Shown here in pieces: positions 1 to 7,106 of a DNA stretch of 10,163 bases. Position numbers and translations under genes: made by a program. Origin of the DNA: an uncultured Peptococcaceae bacterium (GTDB taxonomy: Bacteria; Bacillota; Dehalobacteriia; UBA7702). The stretch covers positions 1 through 10,163 of the forward strand of contig CALFRX010000075.1 of assembly GCA_937919295.1 (NCBI GenBank), read 5' to 3'. The notes below the pieces were generated by a model. It had not been told where the DNA came from. It made no database searches and saw nothing but the letters and a program-made list of their open reading frames with translations. Each line of letters opens with the position of its first letter. Positions within the stretch are counted from its first letter, which is position 1.

Positions 1-374
1 GCGCCTTTTCTGGGAAAGATCCGACGAAGGTCGACCGTTCCGCCTGTTATGCCGCCCGCTATGTGGCGAAGAATATCGTCGCTGCCGGTTTGGCCAAAAA
101 ATGTGAAATTCAGGTTTCCTATGCCATCGGCGTGGCGAAGCCCATTTCCATCATGGTGGATACCTTTGGTACCGGCAAATTGCCCGATGATCAGATTGTT
201 GATATCATCAAAGAGAACTTTGATTTACGCCCCGCGGCCATCATTCATACCCTTGATTTGCGCCGCCCCATTTACAGTCAGGTGGCGGCCTACGGCCACT
301 TCGGCAGAAACGATCTTGATTTACCCTGGGAAAAGACGGATCGCGTCGCAGAGCTCGCCAAATATCTAAAATAG
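1..374 (+). CDS. metK: S-adenosylmethionine synthetase, C-terminal part (5' end outside window)
   Basis: Cytosolic enzyme that makes S-adenosylmethionine from methionine and ATP. Only the last 123 codons are present, read from base 3 to the TAG at 372-374. The visible part begins inside the conserved loop GKDPTKVDRSA, continues with AKNIVAAGLA and SYAIGVAKP, and ends with the family's C-terminal block (FDLRP, RRPIYSQVAAYGHFGR, PWEKTD). This matches the E. coli MetK C-terminal third closely and without gaps, so the enzyme is probably intact. The family is usually about 385-400 residues, so roughly two thirds lies upstream. A hairpin terminator follows 21 bases after the stop, so metK is probably the last gene of its transcript. 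Identification is very secure; the 5' end cannot be judged. Confidence 0.97.
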   Translation, partial: AFSGKDPTKVDRSACYAARYVAKNIVAAGLAKKCEIQVSYAIGVAKPISIMVDTFGTGKLPDDQIVDIIKENFDLRPAAIIHTLDLRRPIYSQVAAYGHFGRNDLDLPWEKTDRVAELAKYLK

Positions 375-395
375 AGCCTTATGTTTCGCGCTTTG

Positions 396-428
396 AATAC
401 CTACCTATCTTTATAGGTAGGTATTTTT
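396..428 (+). terminator. Rho-independent terminator of metK
   Basis: A perfect 13-bp stem (396-408 with 413-425) encloses a CTTT loop. The right arm ends in T and runs into TTT, giving a T-run at 424-428. It lies 21 bases after the metK stop. The stem is only moderately GC-rich but has no mismatches. The left arm's A-rich start makes weak activity on the opposite strand possible. Confidence 0.85.
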
Positions 429-523
429 ATGGGGATTTTGTCGTAAAACCGCAAAATTGTGTTTTTTCTCGGAAGGAAGCTGCCGCCACCTGCCTTTTTC
501 AGGGCAGCTACATTTTATGTATG

Positions 524-552
524 TTGATTTTTTCTCTGTGATCTGTTATAGT
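524..552 (+). promoter_or_regulatory. Sigma-A-type promoter for the glycosyltransferase gene
   Basis: The -35 box TTGATT (524-529) and the -10 box TATAGT (547-552) are separated by exactly 17 bases. A TG dinucleotide one base before the -10 gives an extended -10. Transcription would begin near 558-560, about 20 bases before the proposed TTG start at 580. The promoter therefore rules out the long upstream extension of the reading frame to 457, and makes the ATG at 565 almost leaderless. It may drive all + strand genes to 4537. Confidence 0.75.
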
Positions 553-566
553 TTTATATTGAAAAT

Positions 567-571
567 GGAGG
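567..571 (+). promoter_or_regulatory. Ribosome binding site that selects a TTG start
   Basis: GGAGG lies 8 bases before TTG at 580. The in-frame ATG at 565 overlaps this site and has no ribosome binding site of its own. The ATG at 575 is out of frame and reaches a stop after seven codons. Confidence 0.75.
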
Positions 572-579
572 AAAATGCA

Positions 580-1665
580 TTGGAAAGATGTGTTTTGATC
601 GTTTCCGCGTTGGAGCCGAATAAGGACTTCATCGGTTTCATCGACGAACTTTTGGAACTGCATATCGGCCCGGTCGTCATTGTCGACGATGGCAGCGGCG
701 TGAAATATCGAAAAGTATTCCGTACTTTATGTTTAAAGGAAAACTGTACCGTACTTTTCCACGAAGAAAACAGGGGAAAGGGCGCCTCGATCAAAACAGC
801 GATCCGCTGGTGTATCAGTCATTTTTCGGATTTTATGGGTATGATCACGGTGGATTGCGATGGTCAGCATCGTCCTAAAGACGTGAAAGCCGTATACGAT
901 AAACTTTGTTCGGTGCCCGAGGATCATCTCGTCCTCGGCGTGCGCACCTTTGCGGAGGATACAACGCCAAAATTGAGCCGTACCGGCAACCGTGTCGCCT
1001 CCTCTGTGATGCGCGCCCTTTACAGCATCGATCTTACCGATACGCAAACGGGTCTTCGGGGCTTTCGCCGTTCCATGCTCGATTGGCTGTTGATGGTCAA
1101 AGGCGACCACTACGATTATGAGTTGAACGTGTTGATCGAAGCGAAGCGGGAGAGCATTTCCTTTACCCTTGTGCCTGTGGATACTGTCTATTTTCGGGGT
1201 AACATCGAAAGTCATTACCGTCCTTTTGCCGATTCCTGGCGCATTGGTAAAATTATGGCCAGGGGGTTGCTGCGCTATTTTGCTTCGTCGCTGACAGCCA
1301 CCGCTCTCGACTTGACCCTCTTCATTGTGCTGACGAAGCTGATCTTCGCCGATTTGCCCCTATCCAGCCGTATTCTGCTGGGAACACTGATCGCGCGTAT
1401 CTTTTCCTCGATGCTCAACTATATGATCAATCGCCGCATCGTCTTTTCTCAGGACACCCGCTTTTATCCCACGATGCTGAAGTTTTATACCCTTTGGGTT
1501 TGCCAGTTGAGCATTTCCTATCTGTTCGTACTGACCTTTACGGCGATTTCCGGCATCGACGAAGTATTTATTAAAATGTTGGTTGACGGCTGCCTTGCCC
1601 TCTTTAGTTATCAGGTGCAATTACGCTGGGTCTTTAAAAGTCCCAAACACACCATACGAAGGTAA
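580..1665 (+). CDS. GT2-family glycosyltransferase fused to a GtrA membrane domain
   Basis: Predicted membrane-attached enzyme that moves a sugar from a nucleotide donor, most likely to polyprenyl phosphate, for wall polymer or lipid glycosylation. The acceptor and sugar cannot be read from sequence. With the TTG start the protein has 361 residues. Residues 1-225 are a dolichol-phosphate-mannose-synthase-like GT2 domain with VDDGS (35-39), NRGKG (64-68), the metal-binding DCDGQH (92-97) and DTQTGLRGF (154-162). Residues 233-355 are a GtrA domain of about four membrane segments, with the characteristic NYMINRRIVF (280-289) and a closing YQVQLRWVF (344-352). GT2-GtrA fusions are common in clostridia. 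The frame is open back to 457, but promoter and ribosome binding site both support 580. The next gene starts 30 bases after the stop, with no terminator between. Confidence 0.9.
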   Translation: MERCVLIVSALEPNKDFIGFIDELLELHIGPVVIVDDGSGVKYRKVFRTLCLKENCTVLFHEENRGKGASIKTAIRWCISHFSDFMGMITVDCDGQHRPKDVKAVYDKLCSVPEDHLVLGVRTFAEDTTPKLSRTGNRVASSVMRALYSIDLTDTQTGLRGFRRSMLDWLLMVKGDHYDYELNVLIEAKRESISFTLVPVDTVYFRGNIESHYRPFADSWRIGKIMARGLLRYFASSLTATALDLTLFIVLTKLIFADLPLSSRILLGTLIARIFSSMLNYMINRRIVFSQDTRFYPTMLKFYTLWVCQLSISYLFVLTFTAISGIDEVFIKMLVDGCLALFSYQVQLRWVFKSPKHTIRR

Positions 1666-1695
1666 GCAAAAGGAGCTGTTTAAGAAGGAGTTACT

Positions 1696-3747
1696 ATGTC
1701 AATTGTACTCGGCATCGACACCGGCGGTACTTATACCGACGCGGTGATCATTGATTTAAAAACCAAAGAGATTTTTGCCGCCGCCAAAGCGGAAACGACC
1801 CATTACCATTTGATTGATGGCATCAACCGGGTCATTGATGAGCTTGATTTTGATCGTTTTGATCAAGTGGAATATGCTTCTTTGTCCACAACGTTAGCGA
1901 CCAACGCCATTGTGGAAAACCGCGGCTGCCGCGTGGGCTTGCTGCTCATGGGATTTACCCCCAGCCAGCAGCTGCCCCAATGTGAAATGGCTTTGCTCCC
2001 CGGTGAAGTCGATCTTCACGGCACGGTGGTGACCCCTCTTGATTACGGGCAGACCCGCAAAGCGATTATGGCCATGAAGGGCAAGGTGGACGCGGTAGCC
2101 GTTTCCGGCATTCTAAGTATTCGTAATCCCGTGCTGGAGGACGAAGTGAAAGCCATGGTTCGGCAGATCCTCGGTCTTCCCTGCATTGCCGCGCATGAAT
2201 TATCCACCGCCCTTGGTATGCAGGAACGTACTGTTACCGCGGTATTGAACGCCAGATTGCTGTCGGTCATCGATGAATTGATGGGAGCAGTCAAAGCGGC
2301 GCTGGCCAGAAGGCATATGGATATCCCGGTGATGATTGTGAAAGGCGACGGCAGCCTGATGAACGAAACCGTAGCCAAAGACAGACCCATCGAGACGATT
2401 CTTTCCGGCCCCGCGGCCAGTATCATCGGTGCTACGTTCTTAAACGGAACGGAAAACGGCCTCATTCTTGATATGGGCGGTACCACAACGGATATCGCCG
2501 TGATGAAAAACGGACGGCCCCGTATTGATCCGGAAGGCGCTCTTGTCGGCGGTTGGCGGACGCGGGTTGCCGCCACGGAGGTCAATACCTTCGGCCTTGG
2601 TGGCGATAGCCGCATTTGGTTCGATGGTATTGCCGGCGGCGTCAAAGTCGGACCCCGCCGCGTCTATCCCATTTCCGCCGTGACCAAGGTGTATCCGGGT
2701 TATCTTGATGAACTGCGTCAGCTGTTCCCGAAAAAAATCGGCATGATGATGAACGAGCTCTGTGAGGGCTATCTCCTATTACGTGAGCCGCCCAAGGCCA
2801 TGGAACTGACCCCCATGGAACGAGCCATGTTGGGATATTTACAAGACGGCCCCCATACGCTCTACACTTTGGCGCAAAGATTCGGGATTGATTCCGAATT
2901 TCTCAAAATGGATCGTTTGGTGGAACACGGCATCATTGCCATGGTCGGTTTTACCCCCACGGATCTGCTCCACGTTACCGGCGAATACGTCAGAGGTGAC
3001 GCGGAAGCCGCCAATCTTGCCTTGCTCCTCATCGCCAAGCGCTGGTGTGAAGATAAGAACGACATCATACAATCCATGCGTTTTCATATCACCGATCGCT
3101 TGACCCGCACGATTTTGGACAGTGTGATTTCCTATGAACGCATTGCCACCGATGCCGCGGAGACAAAGCAGATGCAGACATTGGTGGAAAAAGCGTTTTA
3201 CGGCAGAGAAGATGAATTGTTTACCCAGATCTTCCGTCTGAATATGCCTGTGGTGGGTATCGGCGCGCCGGTGAAAGCTTGGCTCACCCCGGCGGCGGAA
3301 AAATTTCATACCGAGGCGGTCTATCCCGCCCATCACGATGTTGCCAACGCCGTGGGCGCTGCTGCCGGCAAGGTGATGTACATTTACCGCATTTCCGTAC
3401 AGAACCATGAAATCGACGGCATCCATATTTACGCTCCCTGGGGCAGAATCGCTTATGCTGCCGATGAGGACGCTGCCCACGATGTGAACGATGTGACCGC
3501 CGAGCAGATGCATATCGCCAATCAGAATCGCGACCGTGTTTTCCTGATGGAGCAGGCAATTCAATATGCCATTGGTATCGGTAAAAAGCGGATGAGAGAA
3601 ACCATGATCAAGCAGGCTGCCGGCGATTACGATATTTTGGTGGAACGCCGGGATAAGAAAGCGTCCAATCAATACAGTGAAAATCTGACGATGTTCATTG
3701 AGTCGGAACTGGAAGTGATTGCCGTGGGTCGCCCTTCATGGGCATAA
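1696..3747 (+). CDS. Hydantoinase/oxoprolinase-family protein (HyuA-like), 683 aa
   Basis: ATP-dependent amidase-type family (N-methylhydantoinase A, 5-oxoprolinase, acetone carboxylase beta); the substrate is unknown here. AAGGAG stands 5 bases before the ATG. The actin-like ATPase elements are present: GIDTGGTYTDAV (6-17, phosphate 1), STTLATNA (64-71), VKGDGS (215-220), ETILSGPAAS (233-242), LDMGGTTTDIA (258-268, phosphate 2) and GLGGDS (300-305). Residues 370-415 look like a small winged-helix module inserted before the family block GFTPTDLLHV (418-427). The C-terminal part keeps GIGAPVKAWL (521-530) and HHDVANAVGAAAG (546-558). The usual partner HyuB is not in the neighbourhood, so this may be a stand-alone branch with a different role. 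It probably shares a transcript with the glycosyltransferase gene. Family assignment is secure; function is not. Confidence 0.9.
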   Translation: MSIVLGIDTGGTYTDAVIIDLKTKEIFAAAKAETTHYHLIDGINRVIDELDFDRFDQVEYASLSTTLATNAIVENRGCRVGLLLMGFTPSQQLPQCEMALLPGEVDLHGTVVTPLDYGQTRKAIMAMKGKVDAVAVSGILSIRNPVLEDEVKAMVRQILGLPCIAAHELSTALGMQERTVTAVLNARLLSVIDELMGAVKAALARRHMDIPVMIVKGDGSLMNETVAKDRPIETILSGPAASIIGATFLNGTENGLILDMGGTTTDIAVMKNGRPRIDPEGALVGGWRTRVAATEVNTFGLGGDSRIWFDGIAGGVKVGPRRVYPISAVTKVYPGYLDELRQLFPKKIGMMMNELCEGYLLLREPPKAMELTPMERAMLGYLQDGPHTLYTLAQRFGIDSEFLKMDRLVEHGIIAMVGFTPTDLLHVTGEYVRGDAEAANLALLLIAKRWCEDKNDIIQSMRFHITDRLTRTILDSVISYERIATDAAETKQMQTLVEKAFYGREDELFTQIFRLNMPVVGIGAPVKAWLTPAAEKFHTEAVYPAHHDVANAVGAAAGKVMYIYRISVQNHEIDGIHIYAPWGRIAYAADEDAAHDVNDVTAEQMHIANQNRDRVFLMEQAIQYAIGIGKKRMRETMIKQAAGDYDILVERRDKKASNQYSENLTMFIESELEVIAVGRPSWA

Positions 3748-3752
3748 GCATC

Positions 3753-3893
3753 ATGAAAATGGACGGAAAGGGACCATGTACCGATGACTGTGAAGACTCT
3801 TTTACCGTCACAGGATCTTGTTTCCCCGAAGATGAACAAGAAAGGACCCGTTGCGCCTTGATTGAATTGAATAAAAAATTGCGGATAGGTTAG
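3753..3893 (+). CDS. Possible small four-cysteine protein, 46 aa, unrecognised
   Basis: A short ORF fills the space between the HyuA-like gene and dedA. The ATG at 3753 is 5 bases after the upstream stop. An in-frame ATG at 3738 would overlap the end of the upstream gene and give 51 residues. The stop TAG (3891-3893) lies 8 bases before the dedA start, and its last bases form part of the AGGT that would serve as dedA's ribosome binding site, so translational coupling is plausible. The product is acidic in its first 30 residues, with cysteines at 9, 13, 23 and 34 and a basic end (KKLRIG). Neither start has a good ribosome binding site. I do not recognise a family. Tight packing and lack of other content argue for it; its shortness argues against. 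Confidence 0.45.
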   Translation: MKMDGKGPCTDDCEDSFTVTGSCFPEDEQERTRCALIELNKKLRIG

Positions 3894-3901
3894 GTATTAG
3901 A

Positions 3902-4537
3902 ATGGATTTAGTGGATGTGATTTATGGATTGATGTTTCATCTCGACGATTATTTGGCGGGATTTATCATTCAATACGGTTTGCTGGTTTATATTCTGATT
4001 TTTGCAGTCATCTTTTCCGAAACGGGTTTATTTGTTTTGTTTCTGCCGGGGGATTCTTTCATCTTCGCCTGTGCTACCTTTGCGGCGGTGGGGCTGATCG
4101 ATATCTGGGCCTTGATTCTGATCTGCTTCATCGCGGCATTTGTTGGTGAAGTCGTCAATTTTTACTTTGGTCGTACCTGGGGCAGGAAAATATACAGTAG
4201 GGCGGAAAAGCGTTTTATAAAAAAGGAGAATGTTGAAAAAGCCGGAGAATTTTATGAAAAGTACGGTGGGAAAGCCATTATCCTGTCAAGATTTGTGCCG
4301 ATTCTGCGCCAATTTACACCCTTTGTCGTTGGCATCGGGGATATGTCTTATCGGCGATTTATGGTTTATAATCTGATCGCCGTCGTTCTTTGGATCGGCC
4401 TCATCTCGGCAGGGGGATATTTTTTCGGCAATATCCCCATCGTGCAGCATAATTTCACTATCGTTCTCATCCTGATTGTGCTCGTTTCTTTATTGCCCGC
4501 CGTCATTGCCTATTTTAAAGCCAAAAAGGAAATTTAA
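3902..4537 (+). CDS. DedA-family (SNARE-associated/VTT domain) membrane protein
   Basis: Polytopic inner-membrane protein of 211 residues, the usual length for the family. Members act in membrane homeostasis; several are reported to flip undecaprenyl phosphate or phosphatidylethanolamine, but the substrate of this one cannot be assigned. The hallmarks are FSETGLFVLFLPGD (38-51), with the conserved acidic and PGD residues, the GEVVNFYFGRTWG segment (81-93), and SRFVPILRQFTPFVVG (128-143), with the essential arginines at 129 and 135. Further membrane helices lie at about 20-48, 53-80, 150-173 and 182-205, and the protein ends in a short basic tail (KAKKE). The ribosome binding site is weak (AGGT, 6 bases before the ATG) and overlaps the end of the preceding small ORF. 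It is the last gene of the + strand run. Confidence 0.93.
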   Translation: MDLVDVIYGLMFHLDDYLAGFIIQYGLLVYILIFAVIFSETGLFVLFLPGDSFIFACATFAAVGLIDIWALILICFIAAFVGEVVNFYFGRTWGRKIYSRAEKRFIKKENVEKAGEFYEKYGGKAIILSRFVPILRQFTPFVVGIGDMSYRRFMVYNLIAVVLWIGLISAGGYFFGNIPIVQHNFTIVLILIVLVSLLPAVIAYFKAKKEI

Positions 4538-4542
4538 CAAAG

Positions 4543-4590
4543 CCCTGAGGAAGCAGGGAAAACCGCGGCTGTGGTTTATTACTGCTTCCT
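4543..4590 (+). other. Nested hairpin with a competing alternative fold, downstream of dedA
   Basis: A perfect 9-bp stem (4548-4556 with 4582-4590) encloses a second 7-bp stem (4560-4566 with 4571-4577, including one G-T pair) around a GGCT loop. A different small hairpin (4543-4547 with 4554-4558, 5 bp, loop of 6) uses the same left-arm bases and cannot form at the same time. No T-run follows, so this is not a normal terminator. It may be an mRNA 3' stabiliser or processing site, or chance. Confidence 0.4.
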
Positions 4591-4625
4591 GTAAAGAGGG
4601 AGAATAAATGTAGTTTGCCTTTGAT

Positions 4626-4646
4626 TTCCCCTTGAAAAGAGGGGAA
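4626..4646 (+). other. Small GC-centred hairpin in the dedA 3' region
   Basis: A 7-bp stem (4626-4632 with 4640-4646) built on CCCC/GGGG has a 7-base loop and is followed by a broken T-rich stretch (TTGTTTT at 4650-4656). It could be a weak terminator ahead of the stronger one at 4699. Nothing else is visible between the dedA stop and that terminator. Confidence 0.35.
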
Positions 4647-4698
4647 GAAGTTGTTTTATCGTATGGAGCAGTTGTTTTTAATCCGAATGAGCTTAATA

Positions 4699-4726
4699 AA
4701 AAAATCCGGCGAATGCCGGATTTTTT
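4699..4726. terminator. Bidirectional rho-independent terminator between convergent genes
   Basis: A 12-bp perfect stem (4699-4710 with 4715-4726) has a GAAT loop. The core is TCCGGC/GCCGGA, flanked by a run of A on the left and six T on the right, so it works as a terminator read from either strand. It sits between the end of dedA (+) and the end of the histidine kinase gene (-), 11 bases from the latter's stop. Confidence 0.9.
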
Positions 4727-4737
4727 AGTTCATGGTT

Positions 4738-6297
4738 TTATGATTTTTTTGTTTTAGATGAGGTCTCTTCCGGTGCCGCGGAGGGTTCCGGGAGGGCGCG
4801 GTCGCCCATGTCGCTTTCGTTATCAAGATCCAGCTCAAACCAGAAGTTGACGCCGTTTTCGCTGTTAAAGACTCCGCACTGATTGTTGTGGGCTTCCATG
4901 ATGGTTTTCACGATGGTCAGACCGATGCCGGTGCCGCCGTAAATGCCGGTACGGGATTTGTTGCGTTTATAGAAGCTGAGCCAAATCTTATCCAGTTCGT
5001 CTTCGGGAATATTTTCTCCCTCGTTGAAGACGTTGAGGTGGAGCTTTTCACCGATCTTCGTGGCGCTGATCTCGATGATCCCACCGCTTTTTGTGTGATC
5101 CGCGGCATTGGTGATCAGGTTGATCAGTACCTGGCTCAGCATGTTGCTGTCGGCCAGGATCATGTTCTTTTCGACGGCGGTCTGCACCCTGATGTTCTTT
5201 TCCTTGAACATCAAATTAAATTTGGCAATGATCACCTCGACAAAGGAAGCGATTTCCAGCGATTCGATTTCCGGTTTCACTTTTCCCAGCTCTAACTGGG
5301 AAAGATCGAGGATCTGGCGCACTAATTTATTCATGCGGTCGGATTCCTCTATGATTACGGAGCAGTAGAAATCACGGTCTTCCTGGCTTTCGCTGATATT
5401 TTCTTTAAGACCTTCGGCATAGCCCTGAATGATGGCGATGGGAGTTTTTAAATCATGGGAAACGTTGGCGATGAGGTTTTGCCGCATTTCATCGATTTGC
5501 CGTTCCTTCTTGATCTCTTCTTCCAACCGTTCATTGGTCCGTTGCAGCTCTTTGATGGATTCCTCTAAGTGGGTGGAGAGGAAGTTGACATTTTCCCCCA
5601 GCTCGCCGATTTCATCGGTGGTATTCCCCTTAAATTTTCTGGTGAAATCAAGGTTGGACATATTTTTGGTGATGGCATTGATTTCGAGGATCGGCTTGAC
5701 CCAATGACGGGAAATGAAATACGCCATCAGCAGTGAAACGATCATCGTGATACAGCCTGTCATAACGATGAAGAAGCGGCTGTAACCGATATTCGCCTCA
5801 ATGGAGGGAACGGAGATGCGCAGCACGATGTAAAACATATCGTTGCTTAAAGGCAGTTCACCAATGAGTGTCAAAAAGCGGCCCTCAGAGAATTTATCGT
5901 TTTGGGTGTAAATGATATAGCTGTCTTTGTGGATCGTGGAGCCGAAGGTTTCGATTTCCCGCTGATAGAGCTCGGAGTCCATGGTATCGGTAATTTTTTG
6001 GTGGATTTCGCCGTTATCCTCAATGATAAAGGCGCTGACGGTGTCGTAATTGCTGTTGAGAAATAGAATCTGCATGCCCGATGCAGATTCAAATTCTTCA
6101 ATATTGCTGGACAAATAGCCGTTATTTTTGATGACTTCGTTGTAGATGGTATGGTACGCTTCGGCCAGCATATTCTTATTCTCCGCCAGGGCATATTTGC
6201 CATAGAAGAGCAGGTGGGAGGAAGTCAGAATCAGCATGAAGACGATAACCACAAAGCCCACCGTGATGAACAGTTTCGCCTGAATCGAGTATTTCAT
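4738..6297 (-). CDS. Two-component sensor histidine kinase, VanS/BaeS-like, 519 aa
   Basis: Membrane sensor that autophosphorylates a histidine and passes the phosphate to the response regulator encoded just upstream. Domains in order: membrane helix 1 (about 8-31), an extracytoplasmic sensor region of about 140 residues (32-173) that I do not recognise, membrane helix 2 (174-196), HAMP (about 195-250), a coiled-coil-like linker (245-270), the H box NVSHDLKTPIAII with His281, the N box NLITNAAD (393-400), an NEGENIP box (425-431) in place of the classical DNGxGI, and GGTGIGL (454-460). The NEG..IP form is usual for this kinase branch, so it is probably active. A charged, Ser/Glu/Pro-rich tail (492-519) extends past the ATPase domain. 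AAGGAT precedes the ATG, which lies 30 bases after the regulator's stop. Confidence 0.94.
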   Translation of the reverse strand: MKYSIQAKLFITVGFVVIVFMLILTSSHLLFYGKYALAENKNMLAEAYHTIYNEVIKNNGYLSSNIEEFESASGMQILFLNSNYDTVSAFIIEDNGEIHQKITDTMDSELYQREIETFGSTIHKDSYIIYTQNDKFSEGRFLTLIGELPLSNDMFYIVLRISVPSIEANIGYSRFFIVMTGCITMIVSLLMAYFISRHWVKPILEINAITKNMSNLDFTRKFKGNTTDEIGELGENVNFLSTHLEESIKELQRTNERLEEEIKKERQIDEMRQNLIANVSHDLKTPIAIIQGYAEGLKENISESQEDRDFYCSVIIEESDRMNKLVRQILDLSQLELGKVKPEIESLEIASFVEVIIAKFNLMFKEKNIRVQTAVEKNMILADSNMLSQVLINLITNAADHTKSGGIIEISATKIGEKLHLNVFNEGENIPEDELDKIWLSFYKRNKSRTGIYGGTGIGLTIVKTIMEAHNNQCGVFNSENGVNFWFELDLDNESDMGDRALPEPSAAPEETSSKTKKS

Positions 6298-6327
6298 AAG
6301 ATATCCTTTTATACGGTACGGGTGGTC

Positions 6328-6999
6328 TTACCCCTCGAAACGGTAACCATAGCCGCGTACGGTTTCAATGAGATTGCCTTTTTCGCCCAGTTTTGCCCGG
6401 AGTTTTTTGATGTGTGTATCGACGGTACGCAGATCGCCGAAGTAATCGTAGCCCCAGAGGGCGTTTAAGATCTGTTCCCGGCTCAAAGCGACTTTGCGGT
6501 TGACGGCGAGATAGACGAGGAGCTCATATTCTTTGGGACTTAAATCGATGCGTTTATCGTCATCCGTAACGACTCTGGCAACTTCATCGATGACAAGGCC
6601 GTCAAACTCTTTCATGGCGCAGGCCGCGCCTTCCGGCTGCTGTCTTAAAAGCAGCTTGATCCGGGCCATCAGAACGATGGGGCTGAAGGGCTTTGTGATG
6701 TAATCGCTGGCGCCGAGTTCCAGGCCGAACACTTCGTCGCTGTCTTCGGAACGGGCCGTCAGCATGATGACGGGTAATTGAGCGTCTTTTTTGCGAATGT
6801 GCCGCAACACGCTCCAGCCGTCGTAGTGGGGCATCATCACATCAAGAATGACGAGACTCAACTGTCCCAGTTTGGCTTCGATAATATCCATGGCTTCCTG
6901 CCCGTCGGCGGCTTCAAAAACAGTGTAACCCTCTTTGGTCAAAAAGTCTTTGACCAAGCGGCGCATTCTTTCTTCATCTTCTGCAATTAAAATATTCAC
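6328..6999 (-). CDS. OmpR/PhoB-family response regulator, 223 aa
   Basis: Cytosolic DNA-binding regulator paired with the adjacent kinase. The receiver domain (1-120) has the acidic pair Glu7-Asp8, the phosphoacceptor Asp53 within LVILDVMMP (49-57), the Thr81 switch residue (MLTAR) and Lys103 (TKPFSP). The winged-helix output domain (about 130-222) has LSPKEYELLVYL (153-164), RTVDTHIKKLRAKLG (191-205) and the closing TVRGYGYRFE. The GTG start at 6999 is chosen because GGAGG lies 8 bases upstream. The in-frame ATG at 7014 would add five residues, overlaps that site and has no ribosome binding site of its own. No convincing promoter is seen in the 107 bases before it, so it is probably transcribed from the carboxypeptidase-like gene's promoter. 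Its target genes are unknown. Confidence 0.95.
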   Translation of the reverse strand: MNILIAEDEERMRRLVKDFLTKEGYTVFEAADGQEAMDIIEAKLGQLSLVILDVMMPHYDGWSVLRHIRKKDAQLPVIMLTARSEDSDEVFGLELGASDYITKPFSPIVLMARIKLLLRQQPEGAACAMKEFDGLVIDEVARVVTDDDKRIDLSPKEYELLVYLAVNRKVALSREQILNALWGYDYFGDLRTVDTHIKKLRAKLGEKGNLIETVRGYGYRFEG

Positions 7000-7007
7000 A
7001 ATTGGTA

Positions 7008-7012
7008 CCTCC
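7008..7012 (-). promoter_or_regulatory. Ribosome binding site that selects a GTG start for the response regulator
   Basis: GGAGG on the - strand has an 8-base spacer to GTG at 6999. It lies within the first codons of the competing ATG at 7014, the same arrangement as at the glycosyltransferase gene. Confidence 0.75.
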
Positions 7013-7106
7013 ATTCAAGGGATCGAATAACATTGATTGTCTCCATTATGATGTAGAAATATGATACTTTGGTGTCCGTTTTCGCATGATTCTATATTTT
7101 CGTGTT

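Noticed and set aside
457..579. Upstream extension of the glycosyltransferase reading frame to 457 (41 more residues)
   Set aside because: The promoter at 524-552 lies inside it, the extra residues match nothing in GT2 proteins, and a good ribosome binding site points to 580.
733..1215. Open frame of 160 codons on the - strand
   Set aside because: Antisense to the GT2 catalytic motifs; no family features.
2043..2645. Open frame of 200 codons on the - strand
   Set aside because: Antisense to the conserved ATPase motifs of the HyuA-like gene; low-complexity Ser/Pro/Thr composition typical of a shadow frame.
2839..3672. Open frame of 277 codons on the - strand
   Set aside because: It lies entirely antisense to the well-supported HyuA-like gene, has no ribosome binding site or recognisable motif, and reads as the usual shadow of a coding strand.
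3788..3813. 6-bp inverted repeat as a terminator of the HyuA-like gene
   Set aside because: Short stem, 14-base loop and no T-run after it; it lies within the small ORF.
4663..4728. Small + strand ORF of 21 codons beginning with ATG after dedA
   Set aside because: No ribosome binding site, and it reads through the bidirectional terminator stem; the coding potential is accidental.
5023..5043. NEGENIP box of the histidine kinase as a damaged ATP-binding motif
   Set aside because: This form with N-x-G and IPEDELDKIW is normal for VanS-like clostridial kinases, so it is not evidence of an inactive kinase.
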